A stretch of DNA of 64,000 nucleotides from Luethyella okanaganae. Lineage in GTDB: Bacteria; Actinomycetota; Actinomycetes; Actinomycetales; Microbacteriaceae. The notes below the pieces were generated by a model. The model saw only the letters and a program-made list of their open reading frames with translations. It was not told where the DNA came from and did no database searches. The stretch covers positions 62,001-126,000 of the forward strand of contig NZ_JBHSTP010000001.1 of assembly GCF_042660285.1 (NCBI RefSeq). The letters are read 5' to 3'. The position numbers and the translations under genes are program-made. Below, piece after piece: positions 7,875 to 16,058 of this stretch; position 1 is the first letter of the stretch; each line of letters opens with the position of its first letter.

Positions 7875-7908
7875 GAGGGCGTCGCCCCGGTAACGGGGCG
7901 ACGCCCTC
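7875..7908 (+). terminator. Strong hairpin downstream of rplL
   Basis: GAGGGCGTCGCCCCG (7875-7889) and CGGGGCGACGCCCTC (7894-7908) form a perfect 15-bp stem with a GTAA loop. There is no U tract, as is common in high-GC actinobacteria. Confidence 0.7.
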
Positions 7909-8053
7909 GCGCGTCTAACGCGAGAGTTTCGTCAAGCGGGTGCCTGGGCACCCGGTCTGCCATTCGGCGTTCCGGCAACCCTGCGTCCGCTCGTGTGCAT
8001 CCACGTCGTGTGTTCACACCGCTGGGGACGCGCACACGGAAACGAGTCTCATC

Positions 8054-8206
8054 ATGGACAACGGATCACGCGGGCGGCGCTTCGCCCGCTACCTGCGCCA
8101 GGTCATCGTCGGCGCACTCCGAGCGGGCGACGGGCACTCACTCGTCGCGCAACCGCCGGATATCCACCGGGCACCGACGCTCATCGGCGTCAACTGGGCC
8201 CGGTAG
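8054..8206 (+). CDS. Small basic hypothetical protein (uncertain)
   Basis: A 50-codon frame, MDNGSRGRRFARYLRQVIV..., ending just before the hairpin at 8212. Composition is plausible (Arg-rich N-terminus then a hydrophobic stretch) and it lies between two hairpins, so it could be a self-contained small transcript. No convincing ribosome binding site and no family is recognised. It may be chance coding. Confidence 0.25.
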   Translation: MDNGSRGRRFARYLRQVIVGALRAGDGHSLVAQPPDIHRAPTLIGVNWAR

Positions 8207-8211
8207 TCACC

Positions 8212-8247
8212 AGAGCGGATGCCCCGGCCGGTCGGGGCATCCGCTCT
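8212..8247. terminator. Terminator-like hairpin
   Basis: AGAGCGGATGCCCCG pairs perfectly with CGGGGCATCCGCTCT (15 bp, short loop), followed by TT then C-rich sequence. It falls 5 bp after the small ORF stop and could serve that transcript. Confidence 0.55.
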
Positions 8248-8300
8248 TCCCACCCCGTTCCGCGAGATGACGCGTATTGCTCGTCCGTTGTGCTCAGAAC

Positions 8301-8338
8301 AGATGCGCTCAGAAGCTCAGAAGAGATGCGCTCAGAAG
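8301..8338. repeat. Direct repeat AGATGCGCTCAGAAG x2
   Basis: The 15-mer occurs at 8301-8315 and 8324-8338 with an extra CTCAGAAG between them, ahead of the next short gene. Role unknown. Confidence 0.6.
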
Positions 8339-8425
8339 AACAGTTAGGTGTCTTCGAGACGGACGCAAGCTCGTGTGCACCTGCGCGCAAGCATCGTGAC
8401 GCCTCACGGAGCTACCGTCACGGCC

Positions 8426-8608
8426 ATGACGCAGCCCCTAAGCCACTACGCCCAGTCTCCACGCCTCGACGATGTCTCTGGTTGCACGGTCCTCGACCTC
8501 GATGACGACGATCCGATCCTCGTCGACTCGAGCGGTGCCCAGGTCGACACCTGGCGCGAGGTCGGTCCGGCCTCCCGGGTCCACGAGCGCGGCGAGAACG
8601 TGCGCTGA
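8426..8608 (+). pseudogene. Probable 5' remnant of a ppk2-type polyphosphate kinase gene
   Basis: A 60-codon frame with an acidic N-terminal region (VLDLDDDDPILVDSSGAQVDTWRE). From memory, actinobacterial class-II polyphosphate kinases carry an acidic VDTWRE(G)YPY segment shortly before their catalytic Walker domain. Here the similarity stops right after DTWRE and a TGA follows 15 codons later; no kinase domain is found before the lacI stop. A TACCGT box lies 7 nt before the ATG, as in leaderless genes of this window, so the promoter/start looks intact. It could instead be a genuine 60-residue acidic protein. Confidence 0.35.
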
Positions 8609-8747
8609 TCGCGGCCACGGACGTACGGTCTGGCGGGGCGGCCTGGATTCGCCGCGAGGACCACCGAGTGTCGGTTCGCGGGGAAGGCGGCGTGCGAGCG
8701 GGTGAGCGGCTCGGCTGTGGGTACGCGCCTCAACTGTGGTGTGCGTC

Positions 8748-9761
8748 TCAGCCGCGGGGCGGCGACGTCGTGCTCGAACGCACCATGAAGCGCAGAGGCA
8801 GCAACGTCTCGGTCGGCGGGCGAGAAGATGCCGCGTCGTCGAGCATCGCGAGCGCGATCTCGACCGCCAGCCCGCCCTGTTCGCGCGGCTTCTGCTCGAT
8901 CGTGGTCAGTCCGAACATCTCGGCATACTCGTGACCGTCGATGCCGACGACCGACAGTTCGCCGGGAACCTGGATGCCGAGCCGCTGGGCGGCGATCATC
9001 GTGCCGAACGCGATCTCGTCGCACGCGGCGAACACCGCCGTCGGACGTCGGCGCGGGTCGCCGAGCGCCTGGAGCGCGGCGGAGAAGCCGTCGGGCATGC
9101 TCATCTCGGTTGGCCAGAAGTCGCCGTCCGGCAGCCCGGCTGCGTCCATGGCCTGACGGAACCCCGCGAGCCGCTTGCCGTGCACAGAGTGACCCATCCG
9201 CTCCGCCTGCCCGCCGCCGATGTGCGCGATGCGGGTGTGTCCGAGACTGATGAGATGTTCGGTCGCGAGTCGCGCGGCCGTCATGTCGTCGATCGACAGA
9301 CTGGGTATTCCCTCGATGGGGACGCCGACCCCGACGATCGGTTTTCCGAGCCGGGTGAGCAGTTCGAGCTCTTTGGCGCTCAGCTCGACCCCGACCGCGA
9401 TGATCGCGTCGACACGCTTGCGGGCGAGGAAGAAGTCGAAGATGCGTTCGCGCTCGATCCCGCCCACCGTGAGGTTGTAGAGCGTGAGATCGTAGCCTTC
9501 ACCGAGCAACGCGCTCTCGATGCCCTCGAGCAGTTCGCCGAAGAACCATCGGTTCACGAAGGGGATGAGGACGCCGATGTTCTTGGAGCGCCCGGTGATG
9601 AGGCTCGCGGCGTTGGGAGAGGCGATGTACCCGATCTCCGCAGCGGCGGCCGTCACACGCTCCCGCGTCTCGTCGGCGACGTAGCCATGTCCGCTCAGCG
9701 CCCGGGATGCGGTGGCCTTCGACACGCCGGCGAGTCTGGCGACGTCGGCAATCGCGCTCAT
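8748..9761 (-). CDS. LacI-family transcriptional regulator (sugar ABC operon)
   Basis: A 337-residue LacI/GalR repressor. The N-terminal helix-turn-helix and hinge are AIADVARLAGVSKATASRALSG. The periplasmic-binding-like sensor follows, with ITGRSKNIGVLIPFVNRWFFGELLEGIE, SIDDMTAARLATEHLISLGHTRIAHIGG and VVGIDGHEYAEMFGLTTIEQKPREQG. The start at 9761 is chosen for the HTH position and an unusual (GGA)n purine run immediately upstream acting as ribosome binding site. It is divergent from a sugar ABC importer whose promoter carries AACCGGTT operators, so it most likely represses that operon and itself. The inducer sugar is not readable. Confidence 0.93.
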   Translation of the reverse strand: MSAIADVARLAGVSKATASRALSGHGYVADETRERVTAAAAEIGYIASPNAASLITGRSKNIGVLIPFVNRWFFGELLEGIESALLGEGYDLTLYNLTVGGIERERIFDFFLARKRVDAIIAVGVELSAKELELLTRLGKPIVGVGVPIEGIPSLSIDDMTAARLATEHLISLGHTRIAHIGGGQAERMGHSVHGKRLAGFRQAMDAAGLPDGDFWPTEMSMPDGFSAALQALGDPRRRPTAVFAACDEIAFGTMIAAQRLGIQVPGELSVVGIDGHEYAEMFGLTTIEQKPREQGGLAVEIALAMLDDAASSRPPTETLLPLRFMVRSSTTSPPRG

Positions 9762-9811
9762 GCCTCCTCCTCCTCCTCCTCGAGGTCGCGACCGTTGTGG
9801 CCGCCGCGTGT

Positions 9812-9826
9812 GTGAACGGGTTCCAC
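9812..9826. promoter_or_regulatory. LacI operator candidate O1 (lacI side)
   Basis: GTGAACGGGTTCCAC, a near-palindrome matching the two better sites at 9913 and 10070. It lies 51 bp upstream of the lacI start, suggesting autoregulation. Confidence 0.5.
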
Positions 9827-9912
9827 ATCTCAGTGCCTGCTCCAGTCGTGGAGGAGGCCTGAAACGTGACATCCCTCTCGCAGGGCCAACGATAGCGGCC
9901 GGGCTGCAAATA

Positions 9913-9926
9913 TGGAACCGGTTGCA
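9913..9926. promoter_or_regulatory. LacI operator candidate O2
   Basis: TGGAACCGGTTGCA with the central AACCGGTT palindrome typical of LacI-family sites. It lies midway in the divergent intergenic region, spaced for looping with O1 and O3. Confidence 0.55.
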
Positions 9927-10032
9927 GAATTTCCGGGAACAATGGCGGGAATCGTTCACTCGGATGGGGGAGCATCTGTGGAAAGCTCGGGAATGAGCGC
10001 GCTCTCTTTGCCAGATTGTAACCATTCACGGC

Positions 10033-10081
10033 TTGTGCAAGCGCTGATCAGTGTCGTAGTTTGGCGTGTGGAACCGGTTCC
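10033..10081 (+). promoter_or_regulatory. Importer promoter with operator O3
   Basis: TTGTGC (10033-10038) and TAGTTT (10057-10062) with an 18-bp spacer form a reasonable sigma-70-type promoter. The perfect palindrome GGAACCGGTTCC at 10070-10081 covers the expected start of transcription, the classic position for repression. The binding-protein gene starts 39 bp later. Confidence 0.6.
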
Positions 10082-10119
10082 CCAGTTCCTTCTGCATCAC
10101 ACTCAATGAGGAGAAAGAG

Positions 10120-11463
10120 ATGAGCTTCACACGGCATCGCCGTCTTGCGATCCCCCTCGCCAGCGCCGCAGCGATCGGCTTGGCACTCACCGGCTGTACC
10201 GGTGACACCGCTTCACCCGGTGCTTCGAGTGTCGCGGATTGCGCCGCTTACGAGGCCTACGGCAGCTTCGACGCGGGAACCGAGGTGAGTCTCTACGGCA
10301 CCATCAGCGACACCGAGGCCGATCTTCTCAACGAGTCGTGGGCCGACTTCGAGGCATGCACCGGCATCGACGTCGTCTACGAGCCGAGCAAGGAGTTCGA
10401 GACCCAGATCAACGTTCGCGCGCAGGGCGGAAACCCGCCGAACCTCGCGATCTTCCCGCAGCCCGGCCTGCTGGCCGACCTCGCCGACGCCGGTCACCTC
10501 AAGCCGGCCCCCGACACGGTCGTCGCCAACTCCAAGGAGTTCTGGTCGGAAGACTGGCAGAGGTACGGCACCGTCGGCGGAACCGTCTACGGAGCGCCGC
10601 TCATGGCGAGCGTCAAGGGCTACGTCTGGTATTCGCCGTCGACCTTCAAGGACAACGGATGGCAGGTTCCGGCGACCCTCGACGAGCTGTCAGCTCTCAC
10701 CAAGAAGATCGCCGACAGCGGCACCAAGCCATGGTGTGTCGGCTTCGCCTCCGGTGACTCGACCGGATGGCCGGGAACCGACTGGGTGGAGGACTTCGTG
10801 CTGCGCCAGTCCGGGCCAGAGGTCTACGACAAATGGGTCACCAACGAGGTCAAGTTCACCGACCCGGCGATCGCGAAGGCCTTCGACGGGGTCGGCAGCC
10901 TCATCAAGAACCCCGACTACGTCAACGGGGGACTCGGCGACGTGAACTCGATCGCCACGACCGAGTTCGGCGACGCCGGCCTGCCGATCCTCGACGGATC
11001 CTGCGCCATGCACCACCAGGCGTCGTTCTACGAGGGCTTCTGGCCCAAGGGCACCACGGTCGCGCCGGACGGCGACGTCTGGGCGTTCCTGCTTCCCGGT
11101 GAGAAGGCCGGCGCGAACGCCGTGACCGGTGGCGGCGAGATCGTCGCGGCGTTCAGTGACGCAAAGGAGGTAGCCGCGGTGCAGACGTACCTCTCGAGCG
11201 ACACCTGGGCGAACATCCGAGTCGGACTCGGCGGCGTCATCAGCGCCAACAAGGGCCTCGACTCGGCCAAGGCCTCGAGTGAACTGCTGAAGACGAGCGT
11301 CGAGATCCTGCAGGACCCGGACACGACCTTCCGTTTCGACGCGTCGGACCTCATGCCGGGTGCAGTGGGGGCGGGATCGTTCTGGAAGGGAATGGTCGAC
11401 TGGATCGGGGGCAAGAGCACCCCTGACACGCTCTCCTTCATCCAGGGAACCTGGTCGAAGTAG
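10120..11463 (+). CDS. Sugar ABC transporter substrate-binding lipoprotein
   Basis: A 447-residue extracytoplasmic solute-binding protein. The signal peptide MSFTRHRRLAIPLASAAAIGLALTGC ends in a lipobox (LTGC), so the mature protein is lipid-anchored. The body is that of family-1 carbohydrate-binding proteins; the region GTEVSLYGTISDTEADLLNESWADFEACTGIDVVYE, together with the permease types, resembles alpha-glucoside (AglE-like) systems. Start at ATG 10120 with GAGGAG upstream; an in-frame GTG at 10066 would overlap the operator and precede no signal peptide. First gene of a binding protein-permease-permease operon; as usual, the ATPase is not encoded here. Confidence 0.92.
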   Translation: MSFTRHRRLAIPLASAAAIGLALTGCTGDTASPGASSVADCAAYEAYGSFDAGTEVSLYGTISDTEADLLNESWADFEACTGIDVVYEPSKEFETQINVRAQGGNPPNLAIFPQPGLLADLADAGHLKPAPDTVVANSKEFWSEDWQRYGTVGGTVYGAPLMASVKGYVWYSPSTFKDNGWQVPATLDELSALTKKIADSGTKPWCVGFASGDSTGWPGTDWVEDFVLRQSGPEVYDKWVTNEVKFTDPAIAKAFDGVGSLIKNPDYVNGGLGDVNSIATTEFGDAGLPILDGSCAMHHQASFYEGFWPKGTTVAPDGDVWAFLLPGEKAGANAVTGGGEIVAAFSDAKEVAAVQTYLSSDTWANIRVGLGGVISANKGLDSAKASSELLKTSVEILQDPDTTFRFDASDLMPGAVGAGSFWKGMVDWIGGKSTPDTLSFIQGTWSK

Positions 11464-11554
11464 CCGTTCCGCACTATCATCAGCACCATCCGGAGCCGCG
11501 CGGCATCTCCCGCGCGGCTCCGACCACCCCACCTCAACGGAGAGGAAGACGTCC

Positions 11555-12526
11555 ATGACGACAGCTGATCTCATCGGCAAGATCGTCCAGGTCGTGGCCG
11601 GACTCGCGGTTTTCGCGATCGTCATCGGTCTCGTCCTGTTCTTCATCGATCGCGCACCAAAGAAAGGGCGGGATCTCCTTCAGCTCCTCGCCTTCCTACT
11701 GCCGGCGGTCCTCCTGCTGGCCGTCGGTCTCGTCTATCCGGCCGTGCGCACGGGAATCGCCGCCTTCGCCGACAAAGCGGGCAACTTCATCGGTTTCGAC
11801 AACTTCGTGTGGATGTTCACTCAGCCCGAAGCGCTCGTCACGCTGCGCAACACGGTGATCTGGGTTGTCCTCGTTCCGACCATCTCGACCGCGATCGGCC
11901 TGGCCTACGCCGTCTTCATCGACCGCTCCCGCGGCGAGAAGATCTACAAGTCGCTCGTCTTCATGCCCGTCGCGATCTCGTTCGTCGGCGCCGGCATCAT
12001 CTGGAAGTTCGTCTACGAGTACCGCCCGGCCGAGCGCGACCAGATCGGCCTGCTCAACCAGATCCTCGTCTGGCTCGGTGCGCAACCCGTGCAGTGGCTG
12101 CAGACAGCCCCGGCGAACACTCTCCTGCTCATCGTGGTGATGATCTGGGTGCAGACCGGTTTCGCCGTCGTGGTCTTGTCCGCGTCGATCAAGGGCATCC
12201 CGACGGAACAGATCGAAGCGGCGGAACTCGACGGGACCTCGGCGTGGCAGAGGTTCACCAACGTCACCCTCCCCGGCATCCGCGGTGGACTGGTCGTGGT
12301 CGTGACCACGATCTCGATCGCCACCCTCAAGGTCTTCGACATCGTCAGAACCATGACGGGCGGCAACTTCGAGACGAGCGTCGTCGCCAACGAGATGTAC
12401 ACGCAGGCGTTTCGCGCCATCGAGCCGGGCAGAGGATCGGCGCTCGCCCTGATCCTGTTCCTGCTGGTCCTGCCCATCGTCGTCTACAACATCCGCGTGC
12501 TGCGCCAGCAAAAGGAGATCCGATGA
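11555..12526 (+). CDS. Sugar ABC transporter permease (AglF-like)
   Basis: A 323-residue inner-membrane permease. The first helix is at residues 13-32 and a second at about 46-68, followed by the MalF-type core. The EAA loop that contacts the ATPase is EQIEAAELDGTSAWQRFTNVTLPGI. An extra N-terminal helix before the core (RAPKKGRDLLQLLAFLLPAVLLLAVGLVYPAVRT) is as in AglF proteins. ATG at 11555 has GGAGAGG 9 nt upstream. It ends CGATGA, overlapping the next start. Confidence 0.93.
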   Translation: MTTADLIGKIVQVVAGLAVFAIVIGLVLFFIDRAPKKGRDLLQLLAFLLPAVLLLAVGLVYPAVRTGIAAFADKAGNFIGFDNFVWMFTQPEALVTLRNTVIWVVLVPTISTAIGLAYAVFIDRSRGEKIYKSLVFMPVAISFVGAGIIWKFVYEYRPAERDQIGLLNQILVWLGAQPVQWLQTAPANTLLLIVVMIWVQTGFAVVVLSASIKGIPTEQIEAAELDGTSAWQRFTNVTLPGIRGGLVVVVTTISIATLKVFDIVRTMTGGNFETSVVANEMYTQAFRAIEPGRGSALALILFLLVLPIVVYNIRVLRQQKEIR

Positions 12527-13509
12527 GCGTCACACCGATCGAGCTCCCGGTCGACGAGGAGACCCGCGGAGAACTGCGCCGCGGTTTCAACGCGGACGGA
12601 ACCAAGGCGGTGCGGGTCAAGAAACGGCTCACGTCGCGCACGGCGACGATCTTCTCCCTGCTCATCGCGATCGTCTGGACCATCCCGACCTTCGGCCTGC
12701 TGATCTCGTCCTTCCGCCCGGAGAATCTCATCAAGTCGACCGGATGGTGGACGATCTTCCAGAACTGGGGGTGGACGCTCGACAACTACAGCGAGGTGCT
12801 GCTCTCCTCCTCCGCGTCGGCCCCGCAACTGGGCGCATACTTCGTCAACTCGCTCGCGATCACGATCCCGGTCGTCGTCTTCGCCACGGTGCTCGCGGCG
12901 ATGGCCGCGTATGCTCTCGCCTGGATCCCGTTCAAGGGCGCCGGCATTATCTTCATCATCATCTTCGCCCTGCAGATCGTTCCGCTGCAGATGGCGCTCA
13001 TTCCGTTGCTGCAGGGATTCACGACGTTTCTGCTGCCCATTCAGGAGTGGGTGCACGAGGTGATCCCGGTGATCCCGGTGCAGAGCTACACCCAGGTGTG
13101 GATCGCTCACACGATCTTCGGGCTGCCGTTGGCGATCTTCTTGCTGCACAACTTCATCTCGGAGATTCCCGGCGAACTCGTCGAGGCGGCCCGTGTAGAC
13201 GGGGCCAACCATGGTCAGATCTTCCTGCGGATCATCCTGCCGCTCTCGGTGCCGATCCTGGCGTCGTTCGCGATCTTCCAGTTCCTCTGGGTGTGGAATG
13301 ATCTGCTCGTCGCTCTCGTGTTCTCGGGAGGCACGCCGAATGTCGCACCACTGACGCAACGGCTCGCCGAGCTGACCGGCAACCGCGGCCAGGAGTGGCA
13401 GCGGCTCACGGCATCCGCGTTCATCTCGCTCATCGTTCCGCTCATCGTCTTCTTCAGCTTGCAGCGCTTCTTCGTGCGCGGTCTGCTCGCCGGGGCGACG
13501 AAGGGATAG
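12523..13509 (+). CDS. Sugar ABC transporter permease (AglG-like)
   Basis: A 328-residue MalG-type permease, second membrane subunit of the importer. A cytoplasmic N-terminus of about 40 residues precedes TM1 (TIFSLLIAIVWTIPTFGLLISSF). The EAA motif is GELVEAARVDGANHGQIFLRIILPLSVP. The ATG overlaps the upstream stop by 4 bp (ATGA), so translation is coupled. The C-terminus, LQRFFVRGLLAGATKG, is typical of carbohydrate permeases. Confidence 0.93.
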   Translation: MSVTPIELPVDEETRGELRRGFNADGTKAVRVKKRLTSRTATIFSLLIAIVWTIPTFGLLISSFRPENLIKSTGWWTIFQNWGWTLDNYSEVLLSSSASAPQLGAYFVNSLAITIPVVVFATVLAAMAAYALAWIPFKGAGIIFIIIFALQIVPLQMALIPLLQGFTTFLLPIQEWVHEVIPVIPVQSYTQVWIAHTIFGLPLAIFLLHNFISEIPGELVEAARVDGANHGQIFLRIILPLSVPILASFAIFQFLWVWNDLLVALVFSGGTPNVAPLTQRLAELTGNRGQEWQRLTASAFISLIVPLIVFFSLQRFFVRGLLAGATKG

Positions 13510-13510
13510 C

Positions 13511-13583
13511 CTTCGGACGTCGCACACCGGTGTCGCTTTCGGGCATCGCACGCCGGGTGTGATGTTCGGGCATCGCACCCCCG
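13511..13583. repeat. Three imperfect ~25-bp tandem units
   Basis: Units contain TTCGGACGTCGCAC, TTCGGGCATCGCAC and TTCGGGCATCGCAC, each followed by a CCGG-rich tail. They lie directly after the permease stop and may act as a terminator or barrier; no clean intrinsic terminator is present. Confidence 0.55.
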
Positions 13584-13701
13584 GTCCGGCGCGGCCCGGC
13601 AGGGTGCCGTGGTCCGCTGCCCCGGCACGTCCTGGCGCGGTGCAGCGCTGCCCAGAGCGAACAGCGCGGTAGCCGTCGTTCTCTGGTCGTAGGGTGAGGC
13701 T

Positions 13702-13749
13702 ATGACTGCAGCTCGCTGGCTGCGGTTCGCGCGACTCGGGGTCGGGTGA
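13702..13749 (+). CDS. 15-residue leader peptide ahead of ABC exporter
   Basis: MTAARWLRFARLGVG, then TGA, 28 bp before the ABC exporter ATG. A TAGGGT box at 13690-13695 stands 6 nt before its ATG, the layout of a leaderless actinobacterial transcript. Short leader ORFs in front of resistance-type ABC genes often mediate ribosome-dependent attenuation. Its position and basic composition fit, but no alternative RNA structures were computed. Confidence 0.45.
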   Translation: MTAARWLRFARLGVG

Positions 13750-13777
13750 CCGTGGTTCGAAGGGAGGACGCACGAGC

Positions 13778-15676
13778 ATGAGCAGCGGTGGTCCGATACC
13801 CCAGAGCGGGACCTACGGCAAGCCCCGTGCGCGCATCAGCAACGGGGACGCGCAGGCGCAGCGCGCGGAGAATGCTCAGGCGCCCAAGATCCCGCATCTC
13901 CTGAAGCGCATCAGCGGTCTTTTCGCACCGCACAAGACGGCGCTCATCGTGACGGTCGTGCTCGTGCTCATCGGAGCGGGCCTCAGCGTCATCCCTCCAC
14001 TGCTCACGCAACGTGCCTTCGACGACGGCCTCTTCCCGCCGGGCGGGAGGCCGGACATGCCCGTGTTGCTGGGGCTCGTCGGCCTGATGATCGTCGTCTT
14101 CGTGACGAACTCGCTCCTCGGGGTATGGCAGACCTGGCTCACCGCGACCGTCGGCAACAGAGTCATGGGCGCCCTGCGCGTGCGTCTCTTCACCCACCTG
14201 CAGGCGATGGAGCTCAGCTTCTTCACCCACACCAGGACAGGCGTCATCCAATCTCGGCTGCAGAACGACGTCGGCGGAGTCGCGAGTGTGCTCACCAACA
14301 CGATCTCGAGCGTGCTCGGAAACACCGTGAACGTCATCGCGGCGTTCGTCGCCATGCTGCTGCTCAATTGGCAGCTCACGGTCGTCGCCCTGGTTCTCAT
14401 GCCGATCATGGTCATCGCCCAGCGGCGGGTCGGCCAGGTGCGTGCCCGCATCGCGGCGAAGACGCAGGAGTCGCTCTCAGAGATGACGGCGATCACGCAA
14501 GAGACATTGAGCGTCTCGGGCATCCTGCTCTCCAAGAGTCTCACGCGGCAGAACACCGAGATCACGCGCTATGCCGCCGAGAACGACAATCAGGTGCGCC
14601 TGCAGGTGAGCCAGCAGATGAGCGGGCAGTGGTTCTTCGCCCTCGTCAACATCTTCCTGTCGAGCATCCCCGCCATCGTCTACCTCGTGGCCGGCTGGCT
14701 CGTGCTCGACGGGGCGACGGATGTCACCGCCGGGACGATCGTCGCTTTCACGACCGTACAGGCCCGGCTGATGTTCCCGCTCCTGGGACTCATGCGCGTC
14801 GCTCTCGATCTGCAGACCTCGACCGCCCTGTTCTCCCGCATCTTCGAGTACCTGGACCTGAAGCCGGTCATCGTCGACCGAGCGGACGCGAAGACCGTGG
14901 CCGAGGCGGGAACGGCCGAGCTCGGGCGGGTCGAATTCGACCATGTCACCTTCGCCTATCCCGATGCCGCTGAGGAGTCGCGCCCGACCCTCGACGACGT
15001 CTCGTTCGCCATCGAACCCGGTCAGTACGCGGCTTTCGTCGGACCCAGTGGGGCGGGCAAGACCACGGTCTCCTATCTCGTTCCTCGGCTCTACGAAGCG
15101 AGCACCGGCTCGGTGCGCTTCGCCGGTGCCGACGTGCGCGACCTCCAACAGCAGTCGCTCGTCAAACACATCGGAATCGTGAGCCAGGAGACCTACCTCT
15201 TCCATGCGACGATCGCCGAGAACCTACGGTACGCGAAGCCGAATGCCACGGATGCCGAACTCGAGGCGGCAGCCCGTGCCGCGAACATCCATAACACGAT
15301 CGTCTCGTTTCCCGAGCGTTATGGAACCGTTGTGGGGGAGCGTGGATACCGCCTCTCGGGTGGGGAGAAGCAGCGGATCGCGATCGCTCGTGTGCTGCTC
15401 AAGGACCCGGAGGTGCTCGTGCTCGACGAGGCGACGAGCGCGCTCGACGTGATCTCGGAGCGCATCGTTCAAGCGGCGCTCGATGACGCCGCGCGGGGGC
15501 GGACGACGATCGCGATCGCCCACCGCCTCTCGACCGTCGTCGGCGCAGACGTCATCTTCGTCGTGGACGGCGGCCGCATCGTCGAAAGCGGAACGCACTC
15601 GGAACTCATCGCGGCGGACGGCACCTATGCCCGGCTCTACGAACAGCAGGTCGAGGGAACGGCGGTCGGGGGCTGA
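13778..15676 (+). CDS. ABC transporter, fused permease-ATPase (exporter type)
   Basis: A 632-residue half-transporter. An N-terminal cytoplasmic stretch rich in Gly/Gln is followed by a six-helix exporter membrane domain (about residues 45-340; first helix ALIVTVVLVLIGAGLSVIPPLL). The C-terminal ATPase has Walker A GPSGAGKTT, a Q loop in IGIVSQETYLFHATIAENL, signature LSGGEKQR, Walker B VLVLDEATSALD and H loop IAIAHRLST. It probably works as a homodimer exporting a lipid, peptide or drug; the substrate is unknown. Expression may be controlled through the upstream leader peptide. Confidence 0.95.
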   Translation: MSSGGPIPQSGTYGKPRARISNGDAQAQRAENAQAPKIPHLLKRISGLFAPHKTALIVTVVLVLIGAGLSVIPPLLTQRAFDDGLFPPGGRPDMPVLLGLVGLMIVVFVTNSLLGVWQTWLTATVGNRVMGALRVRLFTHLQAMELSFFTHTRTGVIQSRLQNDVGGVASVLTNTISSVLGNTVNVIAAFVAMLLLNWQLTVVALVLMPIMVIAQRRVGQVRARIAAKTQESLSEMTAITQETLSVSGILLSKSLTRQNTEITRYAAENDNQVRLQVSQQMSGQWFFALVNIFLSSIPAIVYLVAGWLVLDGATDVTAGTIVAFTTVQARLMFPLLGLMRVALDLQTSTALFSRIFEYLDLKPVIVDRADAKTVAEAGTAELGRVEFDHVTFAYPDAAEESRPTLDDVSFAIEPGQYAAFVGPSGAGKTTVSYLVPRLYEASTGSVRFAGADVRDLQQQSLVKHIGIVSQETYLFHATIAENLRYAKPNATDAELEAAARAANIHNTIVSFPERYGTVVGERGYRLSGGEKQRIAIARVLLKDPEVLVLDEATSALDVISERIVQAALDDAARGRTTIAIAHRLSTVVGADVIFVVDGGRIVESGTHSELIAADGTYARLYEQQVEGTAVGG

Positions 15677-15734
15677 GCCGCGAGTCTGTGCTCGGGAGGC
15701 GCCGCTGCGCTGGGCAGACGGCCGCGCGCACGAC

Positions 15735-15834
15735 CGGCGACCTGGGCGACCTGGGCGACCGGGTGGCGGTGTGAGCGGGCGACGTGGCCGACCGGGCGAC
15801 GTGGGCGAGTGGGTGGCGGCGTGAGCGGGCGACG
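15735..15834. repeat. 50-bp tandem duplication
   Basis: 15735-15784 and 15785-15834 share GGGTGGCGGYGTGAGCGGGC and GGGCGAC motifs. It lies in the 380-bp spacer between the exporter and cbs. The remainder of the spacer (15835-16058) presumably holds the cbs promoter, but no convincing -35/-10 pair was found. Confidence 0.65.
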
Positions 15835-16058
15835 GGGGCTTCGCTATCAGGGCAGGCTTGGACACAGATCTCCTGGGGCTGTCACAGGGGAGGTATGCAC
15901 ATGGCAGAACCGGCGTCGAGTGGTTACAGTGGAATCGTGTCCGTCGTGAATTCCTGTTGTCGTCGCTGAACGACCCCCGACCTGACTCCGGCCGCTCGTC
16001 GGCAGTCAACACTTGGACCGTTTCCAGGTGCTACGGCATCCACAACTGAAGGACACCC

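Noticed and set aside
12484..13779. Very long minus-strand open frame opposite the second sugar permease
   Set aside because: Its translation is Arg/Asp/Glu/His-rich without domains, typical of antisense frames in GC-rich genes; the plus-strand permease is certain.
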